A DNA stretch of 64,000 nucleotides, from NCBI RefSeq assembly GCF_030385785.1, contig NZ_JAUEDK010000011.1, positions 38,083 to 102,082 of the forward strand, in the 5' to 3' direction. The notes under the pieces are model-generated. The model was not told the origin of the DNA. It saw nothing but the letters and a program-made list of their open reading frames with translations, and did no database searches. How positions within the stretch are numbered: position 1 is the stretch's first letter; each line of letters starts with the position of its first letter. Positions 39,075 through 46,873 of this stretch are shown in pieces. The stretch comes from Crenobacter oryzisoli. Its GTDB lineage: Bacteria > Pseudomonadota > Gammaproteobacteria > Burkholderiales > Chromobacteriaceae. The position numbers and the translations under genes are program-made.

Positions 39075-39746
39075 TCAGCGGCTTCGCAGCCGCCCCAGCC
39101 ATTCGACCCGACCACAGAATGCCTGCGGTGTCTCGCGCAATGGCGCCAACACCCGTTCGTAACGCGCCAGCCACTCATCTCGCCCGCTGTACCTCGTACC
39201 GGCCTCGAACAGGCTGACATTGTCTCGCACCAGCACCTGCCATAGCCGCGGGTCGCCCGGGCGCTCGGCTAGCGTCACATAGTCGGCGATCAGCGACGCC
39301 TGCTGCTCCAGCCCATAGTCACCCAGCGTCGCGGCCGGATCGAGTCGGTAGTGGTACGGCTCGCGGCGCAGCCGAAGCGCCCGTGTGACGACGATCAGCC
39401 CGCCTCGCCAACATACCGGGCAGCCGTTCTGGTACTGCCAGGCATGCACCAGTTCATGGACGAAGGTATTGAACAGACGCAGACCAGACGCCACGGCCGA
39501 GTCAGGCAAGGGCTGCACCGCGAAGTCGCGGCAGTACCAGTCACGCGGGAAATAGAGTTGACCGAACGGCGCCATCGGCACCCGTGCCACGTTCAGCCAA
39601 CCGTGCCCATACAGCCTCACCCGCTCGGGGTCGAGCGACACGCCGAACACGCGCGACGCCAGCGCGCATTCGGCATCGCTCAGCGGCCGCCAGCCAGCAC
39701 GGCGCGAGCGGCTGGCAATGACGGAACGGTCAAACGAACAGCGCAT
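39075..39746 (-). CDS. Putative HELVH-motif protein (Vgr-related type)
   Basis: 223 residues from the ATG at 39746 (AGGAATAAG upstream). An N-terminal ALASRVFGVSLDPERVRLYG segment and AMAPFGQLYF-type strand precede the motif FVHELVHAWQYQNG, which has the HExxH zinc-peptidase form (HELVH). A later YRLDPAATLGDYGLEQQASLIADYV stretch matches proteins often labelled 'Vgr-related' in other proteobacteria. Whether it is an active protease is unknown. No type VI genes are beside it. There is no signal peptide. Confidence 0.6.
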   Translation of the reverse strand: MRCSFDRSVIASRSRRAGWRPLSDAECALASRVFGVSLDPERVRLYGHGWLNVARVPMAPFGQLYFPRDWYCRDFAVQPLPDSAVASGLRLFNTFVHELVHAWQYQNGCPVCWRGGLIVVTRALRLRREPYHYRLDPAATLGDYGLEQQASLIADYVTLAERPGDPRLWQVLVRDNVSLFEAGTRYSGRDEWLARYERVLAPLRETPQAFCGRVEWLGRLRSR

Positions 39747-40147
39747 GGGCTTATTCCTGTGACGGTGACGATGCGATGAAAGAAAGCCGTAAAAACAGCT
39801 TCTTGTGTTCGCTATAGCCCAGCCCACCATGCTTATCGAGGCCAGCTCACGGCCCCTCATGAGCGGCACTCCCCCCAGGCCCGATTCTCAACGATGAGAC
39901 ACAACTGCCCAACTGTCCGCCCCCGCAAACCCGCGTCACATCATACTTCAGCCGCCGTGCTCGACCTGCCGGAGCACATTAGAGCCACTACCACCTAATT
40001 GGCGCCAAAACCTGTCTCAGAACCTGTACAGAAACGCCCCTCCCATCTCCCCGCGATTTCCCTCTTCCTTCACCCACAAGGTCTCCAGCTAGCTGGCATA
40101 GCAAATGCATAAGAGGCGGCAGGAAGAATGCTCTGCGGGAGCTTGAG
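39747..40147 (+). other. Fap operon upstream region
   Basis: 401 bases without a gene. It holds the sigma54 promoter at 40094-40109 and a perfect 10-bp palindrome TTGGCGCCAA at 39999-40008, about 85 bases before the -24 element, a typical place for an activator site. Two CCTGT repeats follow the palindrome (near 40011 and 40023). Confidence 0.6.
40094..40109 (+). promoter_or_regulatory. Sigma54 promoter of fap operon
   Basis: TGGCATAGCAAATGCA matches the -24/-12 consensus TGGCAC-N5-TTGCA, with GG and GC at the required 10-base separation. Transcription would begin about 12 bases downstream, near 40121, ahead of the start codon at 40148. A sigma54 activator gene lies in the same cluster. Confidence 0.75.
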
Positions 40148-40636
40148 ATGAATCAGTACAGAACCCGGCTCGTCGTTTCGTCCTTGTTGCTTGTTCCGCT
40201 CTGCCAATCGGTATTGGCTGCGGCCAGCCCGGACGACTATTCGGCGCCGATCATCGTCTCAAGGCCGGTCGACACTCGCATTGCTTATCGCCCGGATTTC
40301 CCCCCCAGCACCCACCCCACAGTGGTGGAAGCCTCTCCGGCGGCGAGCGTCTTATCGGCAGCCCAGAATGTTGCGGCTCTCCAGATGCTTGATGAGTCCC
40401 TACTGGCCAACAACAGTGCGGGCACCTCGGGCGGAACAGCTGGCGTGGCCAATGCCAATATCGGCTCGCTGGTCACCAACGCAATGGGCATCGGCACCGG
40501 ATCTCAAAACCCGCTTGGCGCGAGCATGGGCGGGTCAGGCGGGGGCAGCATCGGCCAAACCATTACGTCGGCAACCTCGGCCATAAGCAACACCCTCAGC
40601 CAGGCAATGTCGCCGCTCAGCAGTTTGGGCCATTAA
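40148..40636 (+). CDS. fapA: FapA-like secreted protein of amyloid cluster
   Basis: 162 residues with a signal peptide (MNQYRTRLVVSSLLLVPLCQSVLA). The rest is low complexity: a PIIVSRP-type segment, Gly/Ser-rich stretches, AALQMLDESLLANNS, and a C-terminal LSSLGH. Position, size and secretion fit FapA, the small protein in first place of Pseudomonas fap operons. The assignment rests on context more than sequence. It would act in the periplasm on amyloid subunits. Its last three residues, LGH, are shared with the next gene product. Confidence 0.55.
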   Translation: MNQYRTRLVVSSLLLVPLCQSVLAAASPDDYSAPIIVSRPVDTRIAYRPDFPPSTHPTVVEASPAASVLSAAQNVAALQMLDESLLANNSAGTSGGTAGVANANIGSLVTNAMGIGTGSQNPLGASMGGSGGGSIGQTITSATSAISNTLSQAMSPLSSLGH

Positions 40637-40751
40637 GTCGTCGTTAATAAAACTCAGTGACGAAACAGCCAACCCTCTAAAACTGCATGAGGGGGAAAAG
40701 CAAAATCGCTTTGCTGATTTTTTAGCACTCAGCAGGAAAACGAATCAGTGG

Positions 40752-40776
40752 GGCGGTGCCTGCATGGCAAGCACCG
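40752..40776 (+). other. Hairpin ahead of fapB
   Basis: Six-base arms CGGTGC/GCACCG are extended by an inner TGC/GCA match across one mismatch. It lies 14 bases before the fapB start codon, close to the ribosome site CGGAG. Confidence 0.5.
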
Positions 40777-40789
40777 ACCGGAGAATACC

Positions 40790-41416
40790 ATGAAGCGATT
40801 GATTTTTATCTTGCCGGCACTGGTTTTATCAGCAGGTTGCCTAGCCGACGATGCCGCTACCATTATTAATAGCGGACAGAATAATGCCGGGGTTGTTTCG
40901 ATCAACCAAGCAGCAGGCATTGGCAATCAGCAGCTCAACTTGCGCAGCCTGACTATAGGTGGAGAGGGAGGTTTGGCGAATACTGAGGCCGACCAATCCA
41001 TAATATTTAACAAAAAATCCTATACCGCTGCTGAAACCATGAAAGGTGCAGCGCATAGCGCCAGCATTAATGGCAGTGCCTTTTCCGGCAACCGTGGCAT
41101 CATCGGTATTAACCAAAGCGCCGGCGCCTTTAATCAAATGAGCAACCAGGCAAACATCAATTTTATCGACCAAAAAAATACTGGCAATATTCAGGGAAGC
41201 ATCTATACCTTGGACAATACCGCATTAACCATGACAAATGCAGGTGGAGAAAACAGTAAAACCGATAACAAGCAATCCAATAACAAGGTTTATATCGACG
41301 ACACAGCGTTTAACAACACCTCCGGCGTTGTCCAGGTCAATCAGGTAGCCGGGGTAATGAATCAAACCGTCAACGCGGTGACGGTGAATGTAATAGCCCA
41401 GACTCTGGGCCATTAA
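40790..41416 (+). CDS. fapB: FapB-like minor amyloid subunit
   Basis: 208 residues from the ATG at 40790 (CGGAG upstream). A signal peptide MKRLIFILPALVLSAGCLA ends near C17; S-A-G-C resembles a lipobox only poorly, so the cleavage type is open. Three repeats of the form G-V/I-V/I-x-x-N-Q-x-A-G-x-x-N-Q-x-x-N lie at about 32-54, 101-123 and 176-199. This is the Fap amyloid core pattern, as in the FapB nucleator. The chain is rich in Asn and Gln. Its DNA is clearly less GC-rich than neighbouring genes. It ends in TLGH. Confidence 0.7.
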   Translation: MKRLIFILPALVLSAGCLADDAATIINSGQNNAGVVSINQAAGIGNQQLNLRSLTIGGEGGLANTEADQSIIFNKKSYTAAETMKGAAHSASINGSAFSGNRGIIGINQSAGAFNQMSNQANINFIDQKNTGNIQGSIYTLDNTALTMTNAGGENSKTDNKQSNNKVYIDDTAFNNTSGVVQVNQVAGVMNQTVNAVTVNVIAQTLGH

Positions 41417-41417
41417 C

Positions 41418-41442
41418 CCACACAGCCGCTACTGTTGTGTGG
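41418..41442 (+). other. Hairpin between fapB and fapC
   Basis: Arms CCACACA/TGTGTGG around an 11-base loop are followed by ATTTTAAAAAAG. It may cap the fapB message or cause partial termination before fapC. Confidence 0.55.
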
Positions 41443-41470
41443 ATTTTAAAAAAGCAACTGGAGAAATAAC

Positions 41471-42517
41471 ATGAAACGCTCGCTTCAATACTCGTTGATC
41501 TTCAGCGCCCTGGTCGGTATCTATGGGATCGCCCATGCAGGCACCACGCTGGACCTCGACAACCACATCAAGGTCGACAACGACCCGTCGTACAACTTCA
41601 AGGACACCAGCCGCACCAAGCTGGAAAGTGACCTGACGGTCGACGTCGATGTGAAGTTCGACAAGCGGATCCGTACCGATGAAGGCACCGTCGCTGTCGC
41701 CCGCGATACGCAGAAACTGCTGCCGGGTGCCGAAGCCGACGATCCGGTCTACTTCGAAGATCCGGCCCACGCCAGCGTCAGCAACAGCGTGCAGCGCAAC
41801 GCCGGCAACACCGGCGTCAACGTGGCAGCCGGCGCGTGGAACCAGCAGGCCAACGAAGCGGCCATTGCGACCAACTCGACCCGCCACCGCAACCGGTGGG
41901 ACGATGACGTCGTGTCCGCTGCCGACGCAGGCTTCGAGCAAAATATCGGTGACGTTTATATGCACCTGGGCCACGGCAACAATGCCACTGCAACGCTGAG
42001 CCGCGATTCGGTTACCCACAACGCGGGCAATACCGCGGTCAACGTCGCCGCCGGTATCGGCAACCAGCAGAAGAACGTGCTCGCTCTGGCTAACCATGAC
42101 AACGACAATCACCAACCTGTCGAGCTGCTTAACGCGAACGCTAGCAGCGCTCAGCTGATGCTCGACACCAACCTCGGTACCAAATGGGGTTGGGGTGACA
42201 TCGACTTCCACAGTGCAGTCTACGACTCGATCGAGCGTAACAGCGGCAATATCGGCGTGAACGTCGGCTCCGGCGCCTTCAACCAGCAGGGTAATGCGTT
42301 GGCTGTCGCCACCGCCGACTCGGCAGAGCTGTCGTCGGCGACTGCCGGTGGCATCCAAGTGATCGCTGACGCTCGCCTCGATATTGACCGAGCTCTGGAC
42401 ACTCGCGCCACGGTGAAAGACTCGGTGAACCACAACTCCGGCAACATCGGCGTGAACGTGGCCTCCGGCATCGGCAACCAACAGGCTAACCTGCTGGCCA
42501 TCGCAGCACCGAAATAA
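41471..42517 (+). CDS. fapC: FapC-like major amyloid subunit with four repeats
   Basis: 348 residues with a signal peptide (MKRSLQYSLIFSALVGIYGIAHA). Four 24-residue repeats, N-[AS]-GN-x-x-VNV-x-x-G-x-x-NQQ-x-N-x-x-A-x-A, lie at 110-133, 184-207, 257-280 and 322-345. Each is preceded by S-[VI]-x-x-N, and linkers are 50, 49 and 41 residues. The core GVN-x-AAG-x-x-NQQ is the published Pseudomonas FapC repeat. Each repeat should supply one strand-loop-strand amyloid unit outside the cell. The protein has no Cys, unlike Pseudomonas FapC, which I recall carrying a C-terminal Cys motif. Confidence 0.8.
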   Translation: MKRSLQYSLIFSALVGIYGIAHAGTTLDLDNHIKVDNDPSYNFKDTSRTKLESDLTVDVDVKFDKRIRTDEGTVAVARDTQKLLPGAEADDPVYFEDPAHASVSNSVQRNAGNTGVNVAAGAWNQQANEAAIATNSTRHRNRWDDDVVSAADAGFEQNIGDVYMHLGHGNNATATLSRDSVTHNAGNTAVNVAAGIGNQQKNVLALANHDNDNHQPVELLNANASSAQLMLDTNLGTKWGWGDIDFHSAVYDSIERNSGNIGVNVGSGAFNQQGNALAVATADSAELSSATAGGIQVIADARLDIDRALDTRATVKDSVNHNSGNIGVNVASGIGNQQANLLAIAAPK

Positions 42518-42548
42518 GGGGTAGTTTTGATTGATCGATGCTTATCTT

Positions 42549-42591
42549 GAGGAGGACCCGGCCCCGCCAACGGGGCCGGGTATTTACTATG
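42549..42591 (+). promoter_or_regulatory. Hairpin-spaced ribosome binding site of fapD
   Basis: The Shine-Dalgarno GAGGAGG (42549-42555) is 33 bases from the ATG at 42589, too far in linear form. A perfect 11-bp hairpin (ACCCGGCCCCG, CCAA loop, CGGGGCCGGGT; 42556-42581) fills the gap. When folded, only 7 bases separate the hairpin from the ATG. The same hairpin may also limit read-through from fapC. Confidence 0.6.
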
Positions 42592-43284
42592 ATAAGACCC
42601 GTCCTGCCGCTCTTGCTGGTTCTGGCTTGGCTGACTCAGTCCCCACAGGCCGTTTCCGCCACCATGGTTGTGCCCGGCTACACAGGGATGGATCAGCCGG
42701 TAAAACAGGTAAAGAGTCTGCGTGACCTGCGCTTTACCAACATCATTGAGCAGAAAACCGATTTCAGCTGCGGTGCCGCCGTCATGGCAACGTTGCTGCG
42801 CTATGGCTTCGACCGCCAGGTCACCGAAGCCGATGTCATCGCCGGCATGATGGCCATCTCAGACCCGGAAACGGTGCGCAAAAACGGCTTCTCCATGCTG
42901 GACATGAAACGCTATGCCAACCGTCTCGGTCTGCGCGCCAGCGGTTTCCTCGTCGACGCCGGCCGCCTGGTCCAGTTGAAACTGCCGGCCATCGTGCTGC
43001 TTGATGTCAACGGCTACAAGCATTTTGTCATCTTGAAATCCTACACCAGCGACTGGGTCTATCTGGCCGACCCGGCCATCGGCAACCGCACCGTAACCAC
43101 CGACACGTTCAAGAAACAATGGAACGGCGTGTTGCTGGTCCTGGCTGGCAAAGGCTATCGCCGGGACACACCGCTGTTGGGCACCGCGGGAGTCATCTCA
43201 GCGCGCTATGCGATTAACCGCGCCCAGCCAGTACCGATTGCCGAGCTGCTGGAATTCGGCTTCCAGCGTAGTGACTTTTTCTAG
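42589..43284 (+). CDS. fapD: FapD-like C39 family peptidase
   Basis: 231 residues from the ATG at 42589, giving a signal peptide MIRPVLPLLLVLAWLTQSPQAVSA; an ATG at 42538 would add 17 Arg-rich residues and has no ribosome site. The papain-like C39 fold shows Q55, C61 (TDFSCGAAVMATLL), H145 (GYKHFVILKSY) and D161 (VYLADPAIGN). Pseudomonas FapD has the same domain and is needed for Fap export or processing. It lies between the FapC- and FapE-like genes, the Fap order. Confidence 0.82.
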   Translation: MIRPVLPLLLVLAWLTQSPQAVSATMVVPGYTGMDQPVKQVKSLRDLRFTNIIEQKTDFSCGAAVMATLLRYGFDRQVTEADVIAGMMAISDPETVRKNGFSMLDMKRYANRLGLRASGFLVDAGRLVQLKLPAIVLLDVNGYKHFVILKSYTSDWVYLADPAIGNRTVTTDTFKKQWNGVLLVLAGKGYRRDTPLLGTAGVISARYAINRAQPVPIAELLEFGFQRSDFF

Positions 43285-43320
43285 GCGATATGGGTCGCCT
43301 GACCAAGGAAGGAGATCGAC

Positions 43321-44037
43321 ATGCGAAGGCTACTCATGGTGCAGGGCTTGCTGGTCGCACTCTGCGGGGTCGGCAACGCGCATGCCGGGGCGTTCGGGGA
43401 GCTCGCCTACGTCAGTGATAAGGCGCTCGACACGCTGCGGGGCCGCTACATCGATGCGGGCAAGATCATGAGCTTTGGCATTGAAATGGCGTCGACCTGG
43501 ACGGGGCCGGATGGCACGCAACGAGGCACCGCCGTCGTCATGGCAGGCACCCCAAACCTACGCTTCACCCCCACGATCACGACCTATAGCTTGAACGGGA
43601 CATCGAACCAATCAGGTGGAACAGGCTCTCAAGGCGGGCTGACCGTGAGCAACAACACGGTGCAAGGCGTCACCCAGGTCAACCAGATCGGGGGCAATAA
43701 CAATAATTCCGGCAACCTGGTTAACATCACCATCCGGCCCGGCGACCCTAATAGCTCAACGCAGTCGGCGCCAGGGGCAGGCTGGGTACCCTCACAAGGC
43801 CAAGGCGTAACGCTATCGGGCAACAAACTCACCAGCCAACTCGATATGGGGGACAAGGGCAGTCTTTCACAGAGCGTCGGGCAGGGTCAGCTCCAGCAAT
43901 TTACCCGGATCAACACCAATGACACGGTCACACGCAATAGCCTGAACATCACCGTAACGTTGAACCCGAACACGATAAATGATGTGCGCGCCAGCCTGGC
44001 CAATGCCCAGCATCTGCTGGTTGGGCTCCCTCGTTAG
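43321..44037 (+). CDS. fapE: FapE-like extracellular/periplasmic protein
   Basis: 238 residues, preceded by AAGGAAGGAG. Signal peptide MRRLLMVQGLLVALCGVGNAHA. The segment LAYVSDKALDTLRGRYIDAGKIMSFGIEMASTWTGPDGT is the conserved FapE-type head. One Fap-like repeat (QGVTQVNQIGGNNNNSGNLVNI) is at about 115-137, within Gly/Asn/Ser-rich sequence. Pseudomonas FapE is secreted and found as a minor fibre component. It is the last gene of the plus-strand set. Confidence 0.72.
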   Translation: MRRLLMVQGLLVALCGVGNAHAGAFGELAYVSDKALDTLRGRYIDAGKIMSFGIEMASTWTGPDGTQRGTAVVMAGTPNLRFTPTITTYSLNGTSNQSGGTGSQGGLTVSNNTVQGVTQVNQIGGNNNNSGNLVNITIRPGDPNSSTQSAPGAGWVPSQGQGVTLSGNKLTSQLDMGDKGSLSQSVGQGQLQQFTRINTNDTVTRNSLNITVTLNPNTINDVRASLANAQHLLVGLPR

Positions 44038-44125
44038 CCCCGGGTGCGCCTGCCATCCATGCAAGCCAAGCACTGTCATCCACACCAGCAACCACGCTGC
44101 CCTTCAAGATGCCAAAACAAGAGAG

Positions 44126-44152
44126 CGGCCCTCAACGAAACCGAGGGCCGCG
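44126..44152. terminator. Terminator between fapE and the regulator gene
   Basis: A 9-bp stem GCGGCCCTC/GAGGGCCGC with a 9-base loop lies 88 bases after fapE and 44 bases from the end of the convergent regulator gene. The plus-strand tail is GCCTTTGCATTTA. Confidence 0.6.
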
Positions 44153-44196
44153 CCTTTGCATTTACTTACTTCACCATTCGTGTCGTCAAACGCCGG

Positions 44197-45537
44197 CTAC
44201 GATGTTGCATCGGCAAGGTCGAGCAGCTGATGCTTATTTAGCAAACGATACAGCGTTGCCCTCGACACCCCGAGTGAGCGGGCCACCTTGCTACGATTGC
44301 CCTGATTGATCGCAAGGGCAATTCTCAGCGCTTCGCGCTCGGCATTTTCCCTTTCCTTGTCCAAGGGGTAGATTGACGGCTCAACCCCAGCTTCAAGCCC
44401 CATATCCTTTGGCTTGATAAACCGGCCGGAGCTCATTACCAGCCCTTGGCTGAGTCGGTTGGTCAGCTCGCGCACATTGCCCGGCCAGGCGTGGTTGACC
44501 AACGCCTGCACGCTCTCGCTGCTCAGCCGCCGCTTTGGAACCCCGAGGTTCTCGGCATGGCAAGCGATGAGATGTTGCGCGATCGGAATAATGTCCGACG
44601 GACGCTCGCGCAGCGGCGGAATATGGATGGTGCAAACATTGAGCCGATAGTACAGGTCCTCGCGGAACCCGCCTTGCCTAACCCTGCCCATCAGATCCAC
44701 GTGCGTTGCCGCCACCACGCGGACATTCACGCCAATCGGGTGCGGGGAGCCGAGCCGCTCAATGGTCCCCTCCTGGAGAAAGCGCAGCAGGTTGACCTGA
44801 GCTTCCAATGCCATGTCGCCGATTTCATCGAGAAACAGCGTCCCACCCGAAGCGGACTCGATACGCCCCAGCCGGCGCTCACTGGCCCCCGTAAAGGCCC
44901 CCTTCTCATAGCCAAAAAGCTCTGATTGGACAAGGCTGCCCGGTAATGCACCACAATTGACCGCCTGAAAGACCCCATGACTGCGGTCCGATAGGCGATG
45001 GATCGTGCGAGCGACCAGTTCTTTACCGGTACCGCTCTCTCCAGTGATCAACACGTTGGCCTGGCTACGTGCAATGCGTTGCGCGTTCTTCCGCAACTGC
45101 ACCATCACCGGGTGCTCCCCTATCAGCTCCCCAATTGGCGCCTCGACATCGTACTGTCGGTGCCTCAGCAGCGCCTTGCCTCGCAAGCGCCCCAGCGTCA
45201 CCAAGAGGCGCTTGGCGTCGATCGGCCTATGGTGATAGTCGTAACAGCACTCATAAACAAACTGCCGCACCTCCGATATCTCCAACATCTGCTGTTCCAG
45301 TAGCACGACCCATTCAAAATCGGTCGACAACAGCAGAGATCGAAAGCGAGGCAGCTGTTTCTCGAACTGCGCACCGGCCAGAAGCAAGCCACAGGCCGTG
45401 CTATCGGTATCACGGTTGAGCGCACCAAGTTGAGTTGCACTGCGCACCGGCAGTACGGTCCAGCCTTCTTTTCTCAGCGTCTCAAGAAAATCAGGCTCAT
45501 TTTCGCCCCCCAATACCACTATTTGCTTGGGAAACAT
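44197..45537 (-). CDS. Sigma54-dependent VpsR-like transcriptional activator
   Basis: 446 residues. N-terminal receiver-like domain with no phospho-acceptor Asp (LLLAG at 51-55), so it is an atypical receiver as in VpsR and FleQ. The AAA+ domain has Walker A GESGTGKE (166-173), GAFTGA (213-218) for sigma54 contact, and Walker B FLDE near 236. The C-terminus is a Fis-type helix-turn-helix (NRSKVARSLGVSRATLYRLLNKHQ). It should activate the fap sigma54 promoter; c-di-GMP sensing is plausible but not shown. It lies 28 bases after fapF, in the same operon. Confidence 0.85.
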   Translation of the reverse strand: MFPKQIVVLGGENEPDFLETLRKEGWTVLPVRSATQLGALNRDTDSTACGLLLAGAQFEKQLPRFRSLLLSTDFEWVVLLEQQMLEISEVRQFVYECCYDYHHRPIDAKRLLVTLGRLRGKALLRHRQYDVEAPIGELIGEHPVMVQLRKNAQRIARSQANVLITGESGTGKELVARTIHRLSDRSHGVFQAVNCGALPGSLVQSELFGYEKGAFTGASERRLGRIESASGGTLFLDEIGDMALEAQVNLLRFLQEGTIERLGSPHPIGVNVRVVAATHVDLMGRVRQGGFREDLYYRLNVCTIHIPPLRERPSDIIPIAQHLIACHAENLGVPKRRLSSESVQALVNHAWPGNVRELTNRLSQGLVMSSGRFIKPKDMGLEAGVEPSIYPLDKERENAEREALRIALAINQGNRSKVARSLGVSRATLYRLLNKHQLLDLADATS

Positions 45538-45565
45538 AGCGACCTCACTTCCTTCCGTTTCTACG

Positions 45566-46873
45566 TTAGAACTGGTAAGGGAACCTTACGGACAGCGAAT
45601 AGTTAGGCGAGTCAGGCGTTAGACCGAAGGAAACCGTCGGGATGATAGAAAAGTGCCTACTCATCGCGAAAGTTAAACCAAGGTTAATGCTAGCTGCATT
45701 GGCATCACTACCCGTAATACCTTGCCAACTCCCACCATCCACTTTTGTCTGGCTGCCTTGCTCAATCTGCTGCGAATAAGACATGCCAAGACTTATCCTG
45801 TCATTCAGGGCAAAGGCGACACCGGCGCCTAATTGCCAGCTATTCCCCAGCTTAATCGACCCCGGAACCTGCTGATTGGCATTTGAGCTGATATCGTTGA
45901 AATGCCGATCAAAATAATAAGTATAGCCAAGGTTTGCGAAGACCACGGCAGGATCAATCGTCTTCACAAACGACATCCCTGCAGTCGCCGCCCACAAGCC
46001 ATTACCCGTCGGCATGCTATCCGGCACGGAGAGATTGTCATTATTGGGGTCGGTCCGTACCTTAATACCATAGGGCTCTTTACCCGTCGGGGCCTTTACC
46101 CTGATGCTACCGACGATATCGGGCCAGTCAGCGTCTTCCTGAACCAGTTTGTACGAAATCCCGGCGGAGACATCGCCAAGTTTTGGCGCCTGGCTCAACT
46201 GGGATTGTGAAAGTGTTGTTGATGACCCACCCACTCCACCGGAGAAATACGTAGAATCCCTACCGATCATCGGAACATCAATATCAAACTGCAAACGTGG
46301 CGTTGGAGAATAACGGGTCGTCACGTCAAAGGTATAAGTGTCGCTTTTGATACGATCGATATTGATGTTTCCCAAAAATATCGAATCCAACGCAAGAAAG
46401 CCATTCAGCGTCATCTCGTGAACATCGTAATAGCTGTAGGAAAAGCTTGGCTCGATCGAGAATTTGCTGGAGCTGAAAAATCCGCTGGCAGTTTGATAAA
46501 TGTCCTCCACACTTTTCGGCACATCATCGACTGTTCTTATCGTCGATGCCGAAGTCGTCTGGGTGACATCCGTGGTTGGCGTAGTGGTACTGGCAAGCAC
46601 CGTAGCCGCTGGAGGTGCCGACCTGGTCATAGGTTGAGTGGCCGTGGCCATAGGTTGAGCGGCCGCTTGCGAGCTTGGCGCCAATGCAGCCAAACGACTC
46701 TCTAGCTGCTGGATTCTTTGCTCTAGGCTCTGGTTTTCAGCCTGCAAAGCTGCCATGTCCTGTTCCAATTGAGCAACGCTCTTTCCCGCCGCCCCAGCTT
46801 GCAGCGGTATCACGGCCAGCGGCGCTAGCAGAGCAAGCGGCCAAGCCGAAACCCCACGACCCCCTTTTCCCAT
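45566..46873 (-). CDS. fapF: FapF-like outer-membrane amyloid exporter
   Basis: 435 residues from the ATG at 46873 (GGGAGGGG upstream); other in-frame starts lie at 46885 and 46891. Signal peptide MGKGGRGVSAWPLALLAPLAVIPLQAGA. A heptad coiled coil spans about 31-64 (VAQLEQDMAALQAENQSLEQ), followed by a Thr/Ala/Pro linker, a short helix (DVPKSVEDIYQTASGFFSSS) and a barrel of alternating strands ending in RFPYQF (C-terminal Phe). This is the layout of FapF, a trimeric barrel with a periplasmic coiled coil. It is transcribed opposite to fapA-E, unlike in Pseudomonas. Confidence 0.78.
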   Translation of the reverse strand: MGKGGRGVSAWPLALLAPLAVIPLQAGAAGKSVAQLEQDMAALQAENQSLEQRIQQLESRLAALAPSSQAAAQPMATATQPMTRSAPPAATVLASTTTPTTDVTQTTSASTIRTVDDVPKSVEDIYQTASGFFSSSKFSIEPSFSYSYYDVHEMTLNGFLALDSIFLGNINIDRIKSDTYTFDVTTRYSPTPRLQFDIDVPMIGRDSTYFSGGVGGSSTTLSQSQLSQAPKLGDVSAGISYKLVQEDADWPDIVGSIRVKAPTGKEPYGIKVRTDPNNDNLSVPDSMPTGNGLWAATAGMSFVKTIDPAVVFANLGYTYYFDRHFNDISSNANQQVPGSIKLGNSWQLGAGVAFALNDRISLGMSYSQQIEQGSQTKVDGGSWQGITGSDANAASINLGLTFAMSRHFSIIPTVSFGLTPDSPNYSLSVRFPYQF

